Shown here: one piece after another, positions 16,833 through 26,271 of the stretch
Layout of the letters: the number at the start of each line of letters is the position of its first letter
Numbering within the stretch: the stretch's first letter is position 1
Source: Actinomadura terrae
GTDB taxonomy: Bacteria > Actinomycetota > Actinomycetes > Streptosporangiales > Streptosporangiaceae
Assembly: GCF_022751215.1 (NCBI RefSeq)
Contig: NZ_JAICDG010000003.1
Coordinates: 620,001 to 684,000 of the forward strand
Length of the DNA: 64,000 bases
Direction of reading: 5' to 3'
Program-made: the position numbers and the translations under genes
The notes under the pieces: generated by a model
What the model saw: the letters and a program-made list of their open reading frames with translations, nothing else
What the model was told of the DNA's origin: nothing
Database searches by the model: none

Positions 16833-18101
16833 TCAGCCGGCCATGGCGGGTGTCCGGTCGGCCTCGTGCTCCGCCTCGTCCGCGGCCCGGGGCGCGGGCA
16901 CCGGCTCGGGCTCGGGCTCGGGCAGCGCCTTGGCGTAGGCGCGCAGGGTCTCGCCCGCGATCCGGTCCCAGGAGTAGCGGGAGCGGGCGCGGTCGGCGGC
17001 GGCGATGGAGTAGCCGTGCAGGGTGGTCTCCTCGGCGAGCAGGCGCCGGACCGTCCGGCCGATCACGACCGGCCGCCCGGCCGGGACGTGCAGGCCGGTG
17101 ATCTTGTCGAGCACCTCGTCGGCGTTGCCGCCCGCGGGCGTCGCGACGACCGGCACGCCGCAGGCCATGGCCTCCAGCGGCACCGCCGGGGACGGCTGGG
17201 CGGGCGCGAGGCACAGCGCCAGCCGGGCGGTGCGCAGCAGCTTGGGCAGGGCCTTGCGAGGGAGGCGGCCGAGGAACACCACGCGGTCGGCGACGTGCAG
17301 CTCCTTGGCGAGCAGCATCAGCCGGTGGACGACCGGGTCGTTCTCCAGGTCCTCCCGGTCCGGGCCGCCGGCGACGGCCAGCTCGGCGTCGGGGACGTGG
17401 ACGAGGGCGCGCAGCGCGGTCGCGACGTCGCCGGCCGCGAGGTCGCGGCACACCATCACGAGGCGGTCCCGGCCGCCGTGCGGCATCGCCGGGCCGACCG
17501 GCGCGAACGTGTCGGCGTCCACGCCGTAGGGGACGACCTTGACCGACGGCCGGGGCACGCCGGAGCGGACGATCGCGGCGGCCTCCTCGCCGCTGGAGGC
17601 CAGTACGAAGTCGGCGCCGCGGCCGATGGCCTTCTCCAGCCGGTCGCGGTGCGGGTGCACCTCGCGGCCGGCGCGCCGCTCGGTGGCGGCGACCCCGTGG
17701 AAGCTCTGGAAGAAGGGGATGCCGAGCTCGCGGGCGACGGCGCAGGCGGCCAGGCCGCCGATCCAGCCGTGCGCGTGCACGACGTCGGGCCGCCCCGCCC
17801 CGCTCCACCGGCGGCGCAGGCCGTCGGCGAGGTCGCGGACGTGGTCGAGCTGCTCGGCCTCGGTGAGGGGCCGCGCGGGGCCCGCGTCGAGCTGGACGAG
17901 CGCGGCGCCGGGGCCGAGCCTGGTCCGGGCGCGGGCGGACGGGTCCTGCCGCCGGGTGTACACGGTGACGTGGTTGCCGTCGTCGTCATCCGGACGGGGC
18001 CGGGCGAGCGAGCGGGCGAGATCCCGGACGTGGACGGAATGCGCGTGTTCGCCGTCGAGGTCGGAGGCGGACACGAGCGCGATGTTCAGCGGGCGATGCA
18101 T
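16833..18101 (-). CDS. Family 4 glycosyltransferase
   Basis: Start ATG at 18101 with GGAGG upstream; 422 residues. It shows the GT-B two-domain fold of family GT4: an N-terminal acceptor half with a Gly/His-rich entry (SASDLDGEHAHSVHVRDL) and D-V-V-H-A-H-G-W, and a donor half ending in E-A-M-A-C-G-V-P-V-V-A-T, where the Glu binds nucleotide sugar. The tail is Pro/Glu-rich. It resembles MshA and sucrose-phosphate-synthase-like enzymes, but no mycothiol or glycan genes are adjacent. The acceptor is unknown. Confidence 0.82.
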   Translation of the reverse strand: MHRPLNIALVSASDLDGEHAHSVHVRDLARSLARPRPDDDDGNHVTVYTRRQDPSARARTRLGPGAALVQLDAGPARPLTEAEQLDHVRDLADGLRRRWSGAGRPDVVHAHGWIGGLAACAVARELGIPFFQSFHGVAATERRAGREVHPHRDRLEKAIGRGADFVLASSGEEAAAIVRSGVPRPSVKVVPYGVDADTFAPVGPAMPHGGRDRLVMVCRDLAAGDVATALRALVHVPDAELAVAGGPDREDLENDPVVHRLMLLAKELHVADRVVFLGRLPRKALPKLLRTARLALCLAPAQPSPAVPLEAMACGVPVVATPAGGNADEVLDKITGLHVPAGRPVVIGRTVRRLLAEETTLHGYSIAAADRARSRYSWDRIAGETLRAYAKALPEPEPEPVPAPRAADEAEHEADRTPAMAG

Positions 18102-18266
18102 GACGATCCTCCGGGACAACACAGGGGAAGCCTGGAGGTATCTGCGTCGTAGACACCTGCTCGCAGGAGACTATTTCCGTGTGCCCACCCCGTCAAACCT
18201 CGCGAATCGGATCACCCCGGGGCCCAGGGCCGCCGCGAAGCCCTGACCGGCGGGGATACTGAGGAT

Positions 18267-18905
18267 ATGGAGAATGAACCGGTCTGGTACGTGGCCTACG
18301 GATCGAACCTCTTCCGCGAGAGGTTCCGCTGCTACCTGTCCGGTGGACGGCCGAAGGGCGGCGCCCGGCACTACCCGGGCTGCCGCGACCCGCGTCCGGC
18401 GCGCGCGGTGGCGCCGGTCACACTGCCGGGCGGCATCTACTTCGCCATGGAATCGCCGACGTGGGGCGGCGGCATGGCCTTCTACGACCCGGACCTGCCG
18501 GGACGCGCCGCCGCCCGCGCCTACCTGCTCTCGCGGCCGCAGTTCTGCGACGTGGTCTCGCAGGAGATGTGGCGCGACACCGGCGTGGACGTCGACCTGA
18601 CGGAGGCGGTGCGCGCGGGCCGCCAGCGGCTCGGCCCCGGCCGCTACGAGACCGTCCTGCGGGTCGGCGAGCGCGACGGCCGCCCCATGCTCACCTTCAC
18701 CGCGCCCGCCCCGCACGGCCCCGCCGACCTGAACGCGCCGGCCGCCGCGTACCTGGGCATGCTCGGCAACGGGCTGCGCGAGGCGCACGGCTGGACGGCC
18801 GCGCGCGCCGCGTCCTACCTGTGCGGGCGGCCAGGCGCGGCGGGGACGTGGCGTCCGGAGAAGGTGACCGCGCTGATCAGCGGGCCGGGACGACCGGGAG
18901 GATGA
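18267..18905 (+). CDS. Gamma-glutamylcyclotransferase-like protein
   Basis: This 212-residue protein opens W-Y-V-A-Y-G-S-N-L (7-15). That Y-G-S-N-L loop is the substrate-binding signature of the GGCT/AIG2 fold. The rest has the length and Tyr/Trp distribution of actinobacterial relatives sometimes mislabelled as histone deacetylases. The catalytic Glu is not placed with confidence. It probably acts on a gamma-glutamyl or related amide. Its 3' end overlaps the convergent hydrolase gene by 29 bases. Confidence 0.7.
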   Translation: MENEPVWYVAYGSNLFRERFRCYLSGGRPKGGARHYPGCRDPRPARAVAPVTLPGGIYFAMESPTWGGGMAFYDPDLPGRAAARAYLLSRPQFCDVVSQEMWRDTGVDVDLTEAVRAGRQRLGPGRYETVLRVGERDGRPMLTFTAPAPHGPADLNAPAAAYLGMLGNGLREAHGWTAARAASYLCGRPGAAGTWRPEKVTALISGPGRPGG

Positions 18906-20571
18906 TCGCCGACGGGTGCGCGGGGGAGTGCAGCACCTCCTGGTCGGCGGTGAGCATGGCGGTGGCGGTGCCGATCGGCTCGCCGGTGCCGGGGTTGCGC
19001 GCGACGCGCGGGTAGGCGCCGCTCGCGACCTGCACGCGCACCCGGTGCCCGCGCCGGAAGCGGTGCCCGGCGGGCCACAGCTCGACGGCGACGCGGCGGA
19101 CGCCGTCCGCGCCCGCCTCGGGGGCGCCGGGCATGAGCCGCCGCATCCCCTCGCACAGGTTCAGCGACTCGCCGTCCGGCGCCACGTCGCACAGCCGGAC
19201 GACGAAGTCGGTGTGCTCCCGGTTCGAGCGGACCCGCAGGTCGGCGGCGACCGGGCCGATGATCTCCAGGTCCTCCTCCAGCACGGCGGAGGTGTAGGTC
19301 AGCACGTCGCGGCGGCGCTCCAGGCGCCGCTGGTCGGTGGACGGGCGGGTCTCGCCGAGCAGCGTGGGCCCGCCGAGGAACGGCGTCGGGTGCCGGGGGT
19401 CGTAGCGGTAGGCGTCCGGGGCGGACTCGGGCGGCTCCCCGGGGGCGAGCGCCCCGTCCGGCTGGAGGTGCCAGCGCTCCTCGGCCATCCCCGGGACGGG
19501 CCAGTCGGGGAACTCGCGCCACTCCGCCGCGCCGGTCACGAACAGCCGGACGGGCCGCTCCCGCAGCTGCGACGGGTCGTCCAGCAGGTGCGCGCGGAAC
19601 CACTTCACCGCCTCGCCGACCGAGCCGCGCATCATCCGCTGGTCGGCGTGGAACCAGGGCCCGATCGTCAGGTAGGGGCGGTGCCCGGCGGCGCGCAGCG
19701 CGGCGTAGTCGCGCAACTGCCAGGGCAGGAAGATGTCGTACCAGCCGCCGGTCATGTTGACCGGCGCGTCCACCCGGGACACGGTGGCGCTGAAGTCGCG
19801 CCGGTCCCAGAACGGGGTGTCGGCGCCGTTGGTGAGCAGCTCCTGGAAGAACCGCTGCTGCGCGCCGGTCGCGAGCCGGTCCAGCTCGGCGAGCGGGCGG
19901 CCCGACAGCGCGGCCCGCCGGGCGCGGCGCGGCGACATGATCCCGGTGGTGATGCCCGACAGCGAGTGCTTCATCCGGGCCGTCAGGTCGACCCAGATCA
20001 GCGCCGACTCCAGCGCGAACGCGCCGCCGACGTTCACCGCGTCCCGGAACGTGGACGCCGTGACCTGCATCGACAGCGCCTTCAGTTCCGGCCCGGCCTC
20101 GGCGGCGACGGCCCACTGCACGTAGCCGAGGTAGCTCGGGCCGTGCATCGCGAACGCGCCGCCGAACCACTCCTGCTCCCGGAGCCACGCGATGGTGGCG
20201 AGGCCGTCCTCCCGCTCGTCCAGCGGCTCGAACACCCCGCCCGAGCCGAAGCCGCCGCGCACGCTCTGCACCACGGCCTGGAACCCCTGCGACGCGAACG
20301 CCTGCCCGCACATGAGCCCGAACGGCCCGCGCCGGCCGTAGGGGGAGCGGACGAGCACCACCGGCGCCCGCTCCACGTCGGCGGGCGCGTACCGGTCGGC
20401 CAGCAGGGCGACGCCGTCGGCGGCGGGCACCTCCAGGTCGCGCTCGACCCGTACCCGGTGGGGGCCGTTCCGCAGTCCCAGCGCCGTGACCCCGAGCCGG
20501 CGCATCATCCCGACGCTCACCACTTGATCGATCGTAACCCGCGGCTCCCCGCGCCGCTCGGGCGGCCTCAC
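18877..20571 (-). CDS. CocE/NonD family hydrolase (S15 X-Pro peptidase-like)
   Basis: The 564-residue protein is read from a GTG at 20571; starts some 17-23 residues later are possible because the ribosome binding site is weak. It has a catalytic alpha/beta-hydrolase domain with Ser146 in G-P-S-Y-L-G, a helical cap, and a C-terminal jelly-roll-like domain (from about 420, with LWPAGHRFRRGHRVRVQVAS). This is the architecture of cocaine esterase, glutaryl acylase and X-Pro dipeptidyl-peptidase. No signal peptide is visible. The natural substrate is unknown. Confidence 0.88.
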   Translation of the reverse strand: MRPPERRGEPRVTIDQVVSVGMMRRLGVTALGLRNGPHRVRVERDLEVPAADGVALLADRYAPADVERAPVVLVRSPYGRRGPFGLMCGQAFASQGFQAVVQSVRGGFGSGGVFEPLDEREDGLATIAWLREQEWFGGAFAMHGPSYLGYVQWAVAAEAGPELKALSMQVTASTFRDAVNVGGAFALESALIWVDLTARMKHSLSGITTGIMSPRRARRAALSGRPLAELDRLATGAQQRFFQELLTNGADTPFWDRRDFSATVSRVDAPVNMTGGWYDIFLPWQLRDYAALRAAGHRPYLTIGPWFHADQRMMRGSVGEAVKWFRAHLLDDPSQLRERPVRLFVTGAAEWREFPDWPVPGMAEERWHLQPDGALAPGEPPESAPDAYRYDPRHPTPFLGGPTLLGETRPSTDQRRLERRRDVLTYTSAVLEEDLEIIGPVAADLRVRSNREHTDFVVRLCDVAPDGESLNLCEGMRRLMPGAPEAGADGVRRVAVELWPAGHRFRRGHRVRVQVASGAYPRVARNPGTGEPIGTATAMLTADQEVLHSPAHPSAIILPVVPAR

Positions 20572-20669
20572 CCCGCACCGGGTCCCGGCCGCTCCGGTCC
20601 TTCACTACGATCGTGGGCGAAATCCGGATCTGCCCGGCAAGTCGACCATTGAGGAGTGATCTGGGCGTC

Positions 20670-21749
20670 ATGGGCGACCACCTGGACTGGCGGCGGGTCC
20701 TCATCGCGGCGATCGTCATGGTGGCCGCGCTGGGGGTCGCGGTGGCGCTGCGGATGCTCACCGGACGGCTGTTCCGCCGCGCCGGGGACACCCGGTGGAC
20801 GTGGGACGACCTCGCGGCCCGGCTGATCCGCGACCTCGCGATGCCGATCGCGGTGCTCGGCGGCGCCTGGTTCGCGGCGCTGGTCCTGCACCTGCCGCGC
20901 GGCACGCTGGACGTCACCGCCCGGGTGCTGACCGCCGCGACGATCCTCGTGGTGTCGCTGGCGCTGGCGCGGCTCATCGCCGGGTCGGTCACCTCGATCG
21001 CGCTGGCCCGGCAGGGCGTGGCCGCCAACGTGACGATCTTCGCCAACATCACCCGCGTGATCGTCATCGGCATCGGCCTGCTGGTCATGCTCCAGAGCCT
21101 CGGCGTGTCGATCACACCGCTGCTCGGCGCCCTCGGCGTCGGCGGCCTCGCGGTCGCGCTCGCCTTGCAGGACACGCTCGCCAACCTGTTCGCGGGCGTG
21201 CACGTGCTGGCGTCCAAGACCATCGAGCCCGGCGACTACATCAAGCTGAGCAGCGGGCAGGAGGGGTACGTCGTCGACATCAACTGGCGCAACACCTCCA
21301 TCCGCACGCTGTCGGACAACATCGAGGTCATCCCGAACCAGCGGTTCTCCGACACGATCCTCACCAACTACCACCGGCCCGCGCAGGACATGTCGCTGCT
21401 GATCCAGGCGCGCGTCCCCTACGAGGCCGACCTGGACCGGGTCGAGAAGCTCGTCGTCGAGGTCGGCGAGGGCGTGATGGCGGACGTGCAGGGCGGCGTG
21501 AAGGACGCGGAGATCCTCGTCCGCTTCCACACCTTCGCCGAGTCGTCCATCGACTTCACCGTCATCCTGCGCACCAGCGAGTTCGGCGACCAGTTCGCCA
21601 TCAAGCACGAGTTCGTCAAGCGGCTGCACCGCAGGTTCCGTGAGGCGGGCGTCGAGACGCCCTACCCGCGCCGCCGCGTGACGCTGGACGAGGCGCCCGG
21701 CGCGGACGGCAGCCCCGTGGACGGCAGCCCCGTGGCGCCCGGCCTGTAG
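20670..21749 (+). CDS. Small-conductance mechanosensitive channel (MscS family)
   Basis: The start is the ATG at 20670 behind GAGGAG-like sequence; 359 residues. Three to four transmembrane helices precede the pore helix, seen as G-A-L-G-V-G-G-L-A-V-A-L-A-L-Q-D with conserved Gly/Ala packing. The cytosolic beta domain (KTIEPGDYIKL, then IEVIPNQRFSDTILTNY) and vestibule follow. The tail holds a short GSPVDGSPV repeat. Its role is release of solutes on hypo-osmotic shock. Confidence 0.92.
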   Translation: MGDHLDWRRVLIAAIVMVAALGVAVALRMLTGRLFRRAGDTRWTWDDLAARLIRDLAMPIAVLGGAWFAALVLHLPRGTLDVTARVLTAATILVVSLALARLIAGSVTSIALARQGVAANVTIFANITRVIVIGIGLLVMLQSLGVSITPLLGALGVGGLAVALALQDTLANLFAGVHVLASKTIEPGDYIKLSSGQEGYVVDINWRNTSIRTLSDNIEVIPNQRFSDTILTNYHRPAQDMSLLIQARVPYEADLDRVEKLVVEVGEGVMADVQGGVKDAEILVRFHTFAESSIDFTVILRTSEFGDQFAIKHEFVKRLHRRFREAGVETPYPRRRVTLDEAPGADGSPVDGSPVAPGL

Positions 21750-21770
21750 AGCCGTGACGCCCCCGACGGG

Positions 21771-22349
21771 TCAGGGGCGCAGCATCGGGAGCAGGATGTC
21801 GTCGACCAGCTCGGCGAGCTGCGCGTCGTCCATCGTGCCGCCCTCGGTGAGGTGGTCGTACACGATCAGCGCCGGGCCGACGTTCGCGACCTTCCGGGTG
21901 ACCGCCGCCGGACGGACCTCGCCGCGCGCCGCGCCCTGCTCCAGGGCCTCGTACAGCGCCTCCCGCACGGGCTGGGAGATGCGCGCGCGGATCACGTCGT
22001 GGATCAGGCCCTTGCCGTCGGCGGACTCCTCCTTCAGCACCTTGAACGCCGCGCCCCGGCAGGTGACCAGCGTGTCGCGCAGGCAGGTGAGCGTGGCCAG
22101 CAGGTCCCGGCGCACGCTCCCGGTCGCCGGACGCGGCGGCGGGTTCGGCAGCGCGTGCCGCAGCGCGTCGCTGACCAGGTCCTCCTTGGACTGCCAGCGC
22201 CGGTAGAGCGCGGCCTTGCCGGTCCGCGCCGCGCCCGCGATGCCCTCCATGGTCAGCTTGCGGTAGCCGACCTCCTCCAGCTGCGCGAACACGGCCTCGT
22301 AGATCGCCGCCTCCAGGGCGCCGCCGCGGCGGCGCGTGCCCGTGCTCAC
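21771..22349 (-). CDS. TetR family repressor
   Basis: This 192-residue protein has an N-terminal HTH (about 12-60; MEGIAGAARTGKAALYRRW is the recognition region) and a ligand-binding C-terminal domain of TetR_C type. It is transcribed away from the adjacent MFS exporter, so it likely represses that exporter and itself through the palindromes in the 137-bp gap, with a drug as inducer (inference from arrangement). Confidence 0.9.
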   Translation of the reverse strand: MSTGTRRRGGALEAAIYEAVFAQLEEVGYRKLTMEGIAGAARTGKAALYRRWQSKEDLVSDALRHALPNPPPRPATGSVRRDLLATLTCLRDTLVTCRGAAFKVLKEESADGKGLIHDVIRARISQPVREALYEALEQGAARGEVRPAAVTRKVANVGPALIVYDHLTEGGTMDDAQLAELVDDILLPMLRP

Positions 22350-22393
22350 CGGCCGCTCCCCTTCACCGTCACCCTCGGCCCCGCGAATTTAAG

Positions 22394-22407
22394 GAACGGT
22401 ATCGTTC
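22394..22407. promoter_or_regulatory. Candidate TetR operator between regulator and exporter
   Basis: GAACG-GTAT-CGTTC is a perfect inverted repeat in the divergent gap. A larger pair also exists: AATTTAAGGAACGG at 22386-22399 and its near-reverse-complement CCGTTCCCTAAATTT at 22452-22466. The two share the GGAACGG core and could be two operators covering both promoters. Confidence 0.55.
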
Positions 22408-22486
22408 TCTTTTGCGCGGATCGGTGGTACGTTTCCCACATAGTGTACTTCGCCGTTCCCTAAATTTCTCGTTCCGGGGGTCCCTC

Positions 22487-23923
22487 GTGACCACGTCCAA
22501 CGAGCGGACGGCAGCGCGCGGGGAGTTCGCCGCTCCCACCGCCGCCGCTCCGCCGGTCCATCATGGCCTCTTCCAGAGCCTCCTTCACCGTCCGGGCGTC
22601 CTGCTCGGCGTGATCGTGAGCTGCCAGCTCATGATCACGCTCGACACGTCCGTCGTCACGATCGCGCTGCCCAGGGTCCGGGAGGGCCTCGGGCTGTCGA
22701 CCGGCGGCCTCGCCTGGATCCAGAACTCCTACATGCTCGCATTCGGCGGCCTGCTGCTGCTCGGCGGGCGCGCCGGGGACATGTTCGGCCGCCGCCGCGC
22801 CTTCACCGCCGGGATCGCCGCGTTCACCGCCGCGTCCCTGGTCGGCGGGTTCGCGACGAGCGGCTGGTTCCTGCTCGCCGCCCGCACCGCCCAGGGCGTG
22901 GCCGCCGCCGTCGCCGCGCCGAGCGCGATGGCGCTGATCGCGAGCAACTTCGAGGGCGCGGCGCGGGTCCGCGCGCTCAGCGTCTTCTCCGCCGTGTCCG
23001 GCGCGGGCGGCGCGATCGGCATGCTCGTCGGCGGCGTCCTCACCGAAGTGGGGTCCTGGCGGTGGGTGTTCTTCATCAACGTGCCGGTCGGCGTCGTGCT
23101 GGCGCTGCTGGCCCCGCGCGTCCTCGTCGAGACCGCGCGGCGCCCCGGCCGGTTCGACGTCGCGGGCGCGCTCACCTCCACGGCCGGGATGACCGCGCTC
23201 GTGTACGGGCTGATCCGGGCCGGCTCGGACGGCTGGGGCGACGCCCGCACGCTGGCGGCCTTCGCCATCGCCGCCCTGCTGCTCGCGGTGTTCACGGTCG
23301 TCGAGTGGCGCGTCCGGCAGCCGATCATGCCGCTGTGGCTGCTGACCGGACGCGACCGCGCCGCGTCCTACCTGGTCCTCCTGCTGTACGTGGCGGGGAT
23401 CTTCGGGTCGTTCTTCTTCCTCACCCAGTACCTCCAGCAGAACCTCGGCTACGGGCCGCTCCGGGCCGGGGCCGCGTTCCTGCCGCTGGTGGGGCTCCAG
23501 TTCGTCACGGTCCGGCTCGTCCCGCGCGTGCTGCCGAGGACCGGCGCGCGGCCGCTGGTCGTGCTCGGCACGCTGCTGCTCGGCGCGGGCCTGCTGTGGC
23601 TGTCGCAGCTGTCGGCCGGGGACGGCTTCGTCAGCGGCCTGCTCGGCCCCTTCGTGATCATCGGTCTCGGCGCGGGCCTGACGATACTGCCGCTGAACGC
23701 GACGATCCTCGCGAGCGTGGAGCCCGAGCACGCGGGCGCCGCGTCTGGGGTCGCGCAGGCGATGCTGTGGTCGGGCGCGTCGCTCGGCTCGGCCGTCCTG
23801 GTCGCGGTCCAGGGCTCGCAGGACGACCCGATGAGCGGCATCGACGCGGCCTTCGCGGCCGGTGCCGTGTTCGCTGCGGCGGCGCTGCTGGTCACGCTCG
23901 TCGTCATGCGCGTCCGCAAGTGA
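22487..23923 (+). CDS. MFS drug exporter, DHA2 (14-helix) family
   Basis: Read from GTG at 22487, the protein has 478 residues with about 14 hydrophobic helices. Family motifs are L-D-T-S-V-V-T-I-A-L-P in helix 1 and the loop G-R-R-R-A-F after helix 2 (G-D-M-F-G-R-R-R). It is a proton-driven multidrug exporter of the EmrB/QacA type. The adjoining divergent TetR gene suggests drug-induced expression. Confidence 0.9.
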   Translation: MTTSNERTAARGEFAAPTAAAPPVHHGLFQSLLHRPGVLLGVIVSCQLMITLDTSVVTIALPRVREGLGLSTGGLAWIQNSYMLAFGGLLLLGGRAGDMFGRRRAFTAGIAAFTAASLVGGFATSGWFLLAARTAQGVAAAVAAPSAMALIASNFEGAARVRALSVFSAVSGAGGAIGMLVGGVLTEVGSWRWVFFINVPVGVVLALLAPRVLVETARRPGRFDVAGALTSTAGMTALVYGLIRAGSDGWGDARTLAAFAIAALLLAVFTVVEWRVRQPIMPLWLLTGRDRAASYLVLLLYVAGIFGSFFFLTQYLQQNLGYGPLRAGAAFLPLVGLQFVTVRLVPRVLPRTGARPLVVLGTLLLGAGLLWLSQLSAGDGFVSGLLGPFVIIGLGAGLTILPLNATILASVEPEHAGAASGVAQAMLWSGASLGSAVLVAVQGSQDDPMSGIDAAFAAGAVFAAAALLVTLVVMRVRK

Positions 23924-23945
23924 CCGGGGCGTGGCCGGGGCGCGC

Positions 23946-24521
23946 CTACTGGGCGCGCCCCGGCCACGCGCCGCGTCCGACGACGTCCAGGACGAGCGCG
24001 CCGATGTTCCACGCGTCGTCGGCGCCGCTGTGGTGGCGTCCTTCCAGCGGCAGGCCCGCGTGCTGGAGCGCGCCCGCCATGCCGAGCTTCTTCCGGAGGT
24101 CGTGGGCCTGCGCGTAGGCCGCCTTGGCGTTGGTGTGCCGCCGCCCGAACGGGTACCGGACGCCCGCCCGCGCGCACTGCGCCTCGAACTGCTTGCGGTC
24201 GTAGTCGCCCCAGCTCGCCCAGGCGCGGGTGTGGGAGCGGTGCTCGCGCTCCAGCATCGCGCACGCCTCCGCGAACGGGACGCCGCCGTCCACCTCGTCC
24301 TGGGTGAGGCCGGTCAGCTCGGTACAGAACGGGCTCACCGCCGACCGCTCCGGGCGCACCAGGATCCGGTGCTTGGCGGTGCGCTCCCGCGCCTCCAGGT
24401 CGACGACGCACAGCCCGATCTCGATGATCTCGTTCGGCTGCCCCGCCGACTCGGCCCTCGTCCGCCAGCAGGTGGCCTCCACGTCGACCACGTTGAGGCA
24501 GCGGCCGGTCCTCTCGTCCAT
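23946..24521 (-). CDS. DEDDh 3'-5' exonuclease (KapD/RNase T-like)
   Basis: The 191-residue protein starts MDERTGRCLN. The acidic residues Asp13 and Glu15 (V-D-V-E-A-T), Asp106/108 (W-G-D-Y-D) and the final His164 with Asp168/169 (H-H-S-G-A-D-D) make the DEDDh active site. The KapD/ERI-1-like layout lacks extra domains. It is likely an RNA or DNA 3' trimming enzyme; the substrate is uncertain. The gene converges with the MFS exporter. Confidence 0.88.
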   Translation of the reverse strand: MDERTGRCLNVVDVEATCWRTRAESAGQPNEIIEIGLCVVDLEARERTAKHRILVRPERSAVSPFCTELTGLTQDEVDGGVPFAEACAMLEREHRSHTRAWASWGDYDRKQFEAQCARAGVRYPFGRRHTNAKAAYAQAHDLRKKLGMAGALQHAGLPLEGRHHSGADDAWNIGALVLDVVGRGAWPGRAQ

Positions 24522-24552
24522 GCGCCGGACGGTACCGGCCCGGCCGCGCCGC

Positions 24553-25242
24553 TCACGAACCGTTTTCGGGCCTCGGCGCGTAGTCGTCGACGTACTCCTG
24601 GCCCGACAGGTCCCGGATCGCCTCCATGATCTCGTCGGTGACCTCGCGGGCCGCCCGGCCGCGCGGCGTCCCGGCGTCGCGTCCGGTGAAGTCCATCGGC
24701 GCGCCGATCCGCAGCCCGATCCGGCCCGGCTTCGGGACGGCCCGCCCGCGCGGCTGGACGCGGTCGGTGCCCTCGATCGCGACCGGCACCACGGGCGCGC
24801 CGGTCCGCATCGCGAGCCGCGCGACGCCCGTCCGGCCCCGGTAGAGCCGCCCGTCCGGCGACCGGGTGCCCTCGGGGTGGATCGCGAACGCGCCGCCCTC
24901 CTCCAGCACCCGCGCCGAGGTGTCGAGCGCGTCGAGCGCCGCGCGCCCGCCGGACCGGTCGACCGCGATCGCGCCGACGCTCCGGAACAGCGTCGCGATC
25001 GCGCGGCCCCGCGCACCCACCCCCGTGAAGTACTCGTGCTTGCCGAGGAAGTGCACCCGCCTCGGCACCATCAGCGGCAGGACGAAGGAGTCCACGAACG
25101 CGAGGTGGTTGGCCGCGAGGATCACCGGGCCCGTCCGGGGGACGTGCCGCAGCCCGCTCACCGACGGCAGGAACGCCAGGCGCATCGCGGGGCCCACCAG
25201 GACGTACTTCATCAGCGGGTAGATCAGGCGTTCGGGGTCCAT
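24553..25242 (-). CDS. 1-acyl-glycerol-3-phosphate acyltransferase family (PlsC-like)
   Basis: Read from the ATG at 25242 (MDPERLIYPL), the product is 229 residues. The catalytic H-x4-D (His46, Asp51 in N-H-L-A-F-V-D) and the glycerophosphate-binding E-G-T-R (124-127) are both present. There is an N-terminal hydrophobic surface but no clear full membrane helix. It should acylate lysophosphatidate or a related lipid at the membrane. It lies 31 bases before the exonuclease on the same strand. Confidence 0.88.
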   Translation of the reverse strand: MDPERLIYPLMKYVLVGPAMRLAFLPSVSGLRHVPRTGPVILAANHLAFVDSFVLPLMVPRRVHFLGKHEYFTGVGARGRAIATLFRSVGAIAVDRSGGRAALDALDTSARVLEEGGAFAIHPEGTRSPDGRLYRGRTGVARLAMRTGAPVVPVAIEGTDRVQPRGRAVPKPGRIGLRIGAPMDFTGRDAGTPRGRAAREVTDEIMEAIRDLSGQEYVDDYAPRPENGS

Positions 25243-25359
25243 GTCCGAGCAGGTTATGGGCCGCGCGTCCGCCGTCGCGGTGCCGCCCCGATACAAGATC
25301 CAGGACCGGAATCTTGTCGGCGCCGCCATTGCGGGCGGCCCCTTCCCGCGTTCCGGCCG

Positions 25360-25983
25360 CTAGCCGGCGGCGGCCGCGCGCTGCGCGCGGAGCACCTTGC
25401 GGACGGCGGGCACCGCCGGGCCCGTCCGGGCCGTCAGCTCCTCGATCCGCCGCTTGTGCCGCCGCCGGTCGGACCGGGGGAGCACCGACGTCATCTCACC
25501 CGCCGCCGCCAGCGCCAGCGCCGCCGCGTCGTAGCTGTTCACGTGCGCGACCGGACGTCCCCGCAGCGCCGACGACGCGCCGCCCCACAGCGTCTTCACG
25601 ACCCGGGGGTCCCGCACGCTCACCCGGTCGCGCGGGAACAGCCCGAACGCCCGCTCGCGCGTCACCCGGATCCACCGCTCCCGCACCAGCTCGTCGCGGA
25701 CGGCGCGCACCATCGCACGGCTGTCCTTGCGGATCCAGTGCTGCCACGAGCGCGGCCGCGACGCCGAGATCCGCGCCAGCACCCCGTACGGGTCGTCGCC
25801 CGGCGTGCCCGGCACCGGACGGCCGCGCTCCTCGCCGAGCCGCCCGTCCAGGAACAGCTCGGTCAGCGCGGCGGCGCGCAGCACGTAGCCGAGCCGGTGG
25901 CCGCCCATGGTCATCCGCTCCTTCCGCAGGTCGTAGGCCAGCAGGAACATCCGCGCCGGCAACGTGTCCGGAGTCTCGACCAT
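25360..25983 (-). CDS. GPP34 (Golgi phosphoprotein 3-like) protein
   Basis: This 207-residue all-helical protein begins TLPARMFLLAYDLRKERM and continues with L-G-Y-V-L-R-A-A-A-L-T-E-L and a D-G-R-L segment, the features of the GPP34 fold. In eukaryotes this fold binds phosphatidylinositol-4-phosphate. Actinomycetes carry many copies, of unknown role, probably at the membrane. It is the last gene of a probable SPFH-CopG-GPP34 run (gaps of 13 and 2 bases). Confidence 0.85.
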   Translation of the reverse strand: MVETPDTLPARMFLLAYDLRKERMTMGGHRLGYVLRAAALTELFLDGRLGEERGRPVPGTPGDDPYGVLARISASRPRSWQHWIRKDSRAMVRAVRDELVRERWIRVTRERAFGLFPRDRVSVRDPRVVKTLWGGASSALRGRPVAHVNSYDAAALALAAAGEMTSVLPRSDRRRHKRRIEELTARTGPAVPAVRKVLRAQRAAAAG

Positions 25984-25985
25984 GG

Positions 25986-26258
25986 CTACTCCTCGCTCCC
26001 CTCGTTCTCCGCCCTGGAACCGCTCTCCGTCTTCGAACCGCTGTCCGTTCCCGACCCGCCGTCCGCCTTGGACGGCCGGCCCGGCCGGCGCATCCGCCCC
26101 GCCGAGCCGGGCATCCGCCCGGCCTGGACGAGGGCCTGCCGCAGCAGGAACTCGATCTGTGCGTTGGTGCTGCGCAGCTCGTCCCCGGCCCAGCGCGCGA
26201 GGGCGTCGTGCACGGCCGGGTCGAGCCGCAGCAGGATCTTCTTGCGCTCGGCGCTCAC
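25986..26258 (-). CDS. Small ribbon-helix-helix-like protein
   Basis: The 90-residue protein opens K-K-I-L-L-R-L-D-P-A-V-H-D-A-L, a beta-strand and helix typical of Arc/CopG-type DNA-binding domains, followed by TNAQIEFLLRQAL. The tail of about 35 residues is disordered, Gly/Ser/Glu-rich. It lies between the SPFH gene (13-base gap) and GPP34 (2-base gap). In actinomycetes such proteins often accompany SPFH genes. Role unknown, possibly autoregulatory. Confidence 0.75.
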   Translation of the reverse strand: MSAERKKILLRLDPAVHDALARWAGDELRSTNAQIEFLLRQALVQAGRMPGSAGRMRRPGRPSKADGGSGTDSGSKTESGSRAENEGSEE

Positions 26259-26271
26259 TGGTGGTCGGCGC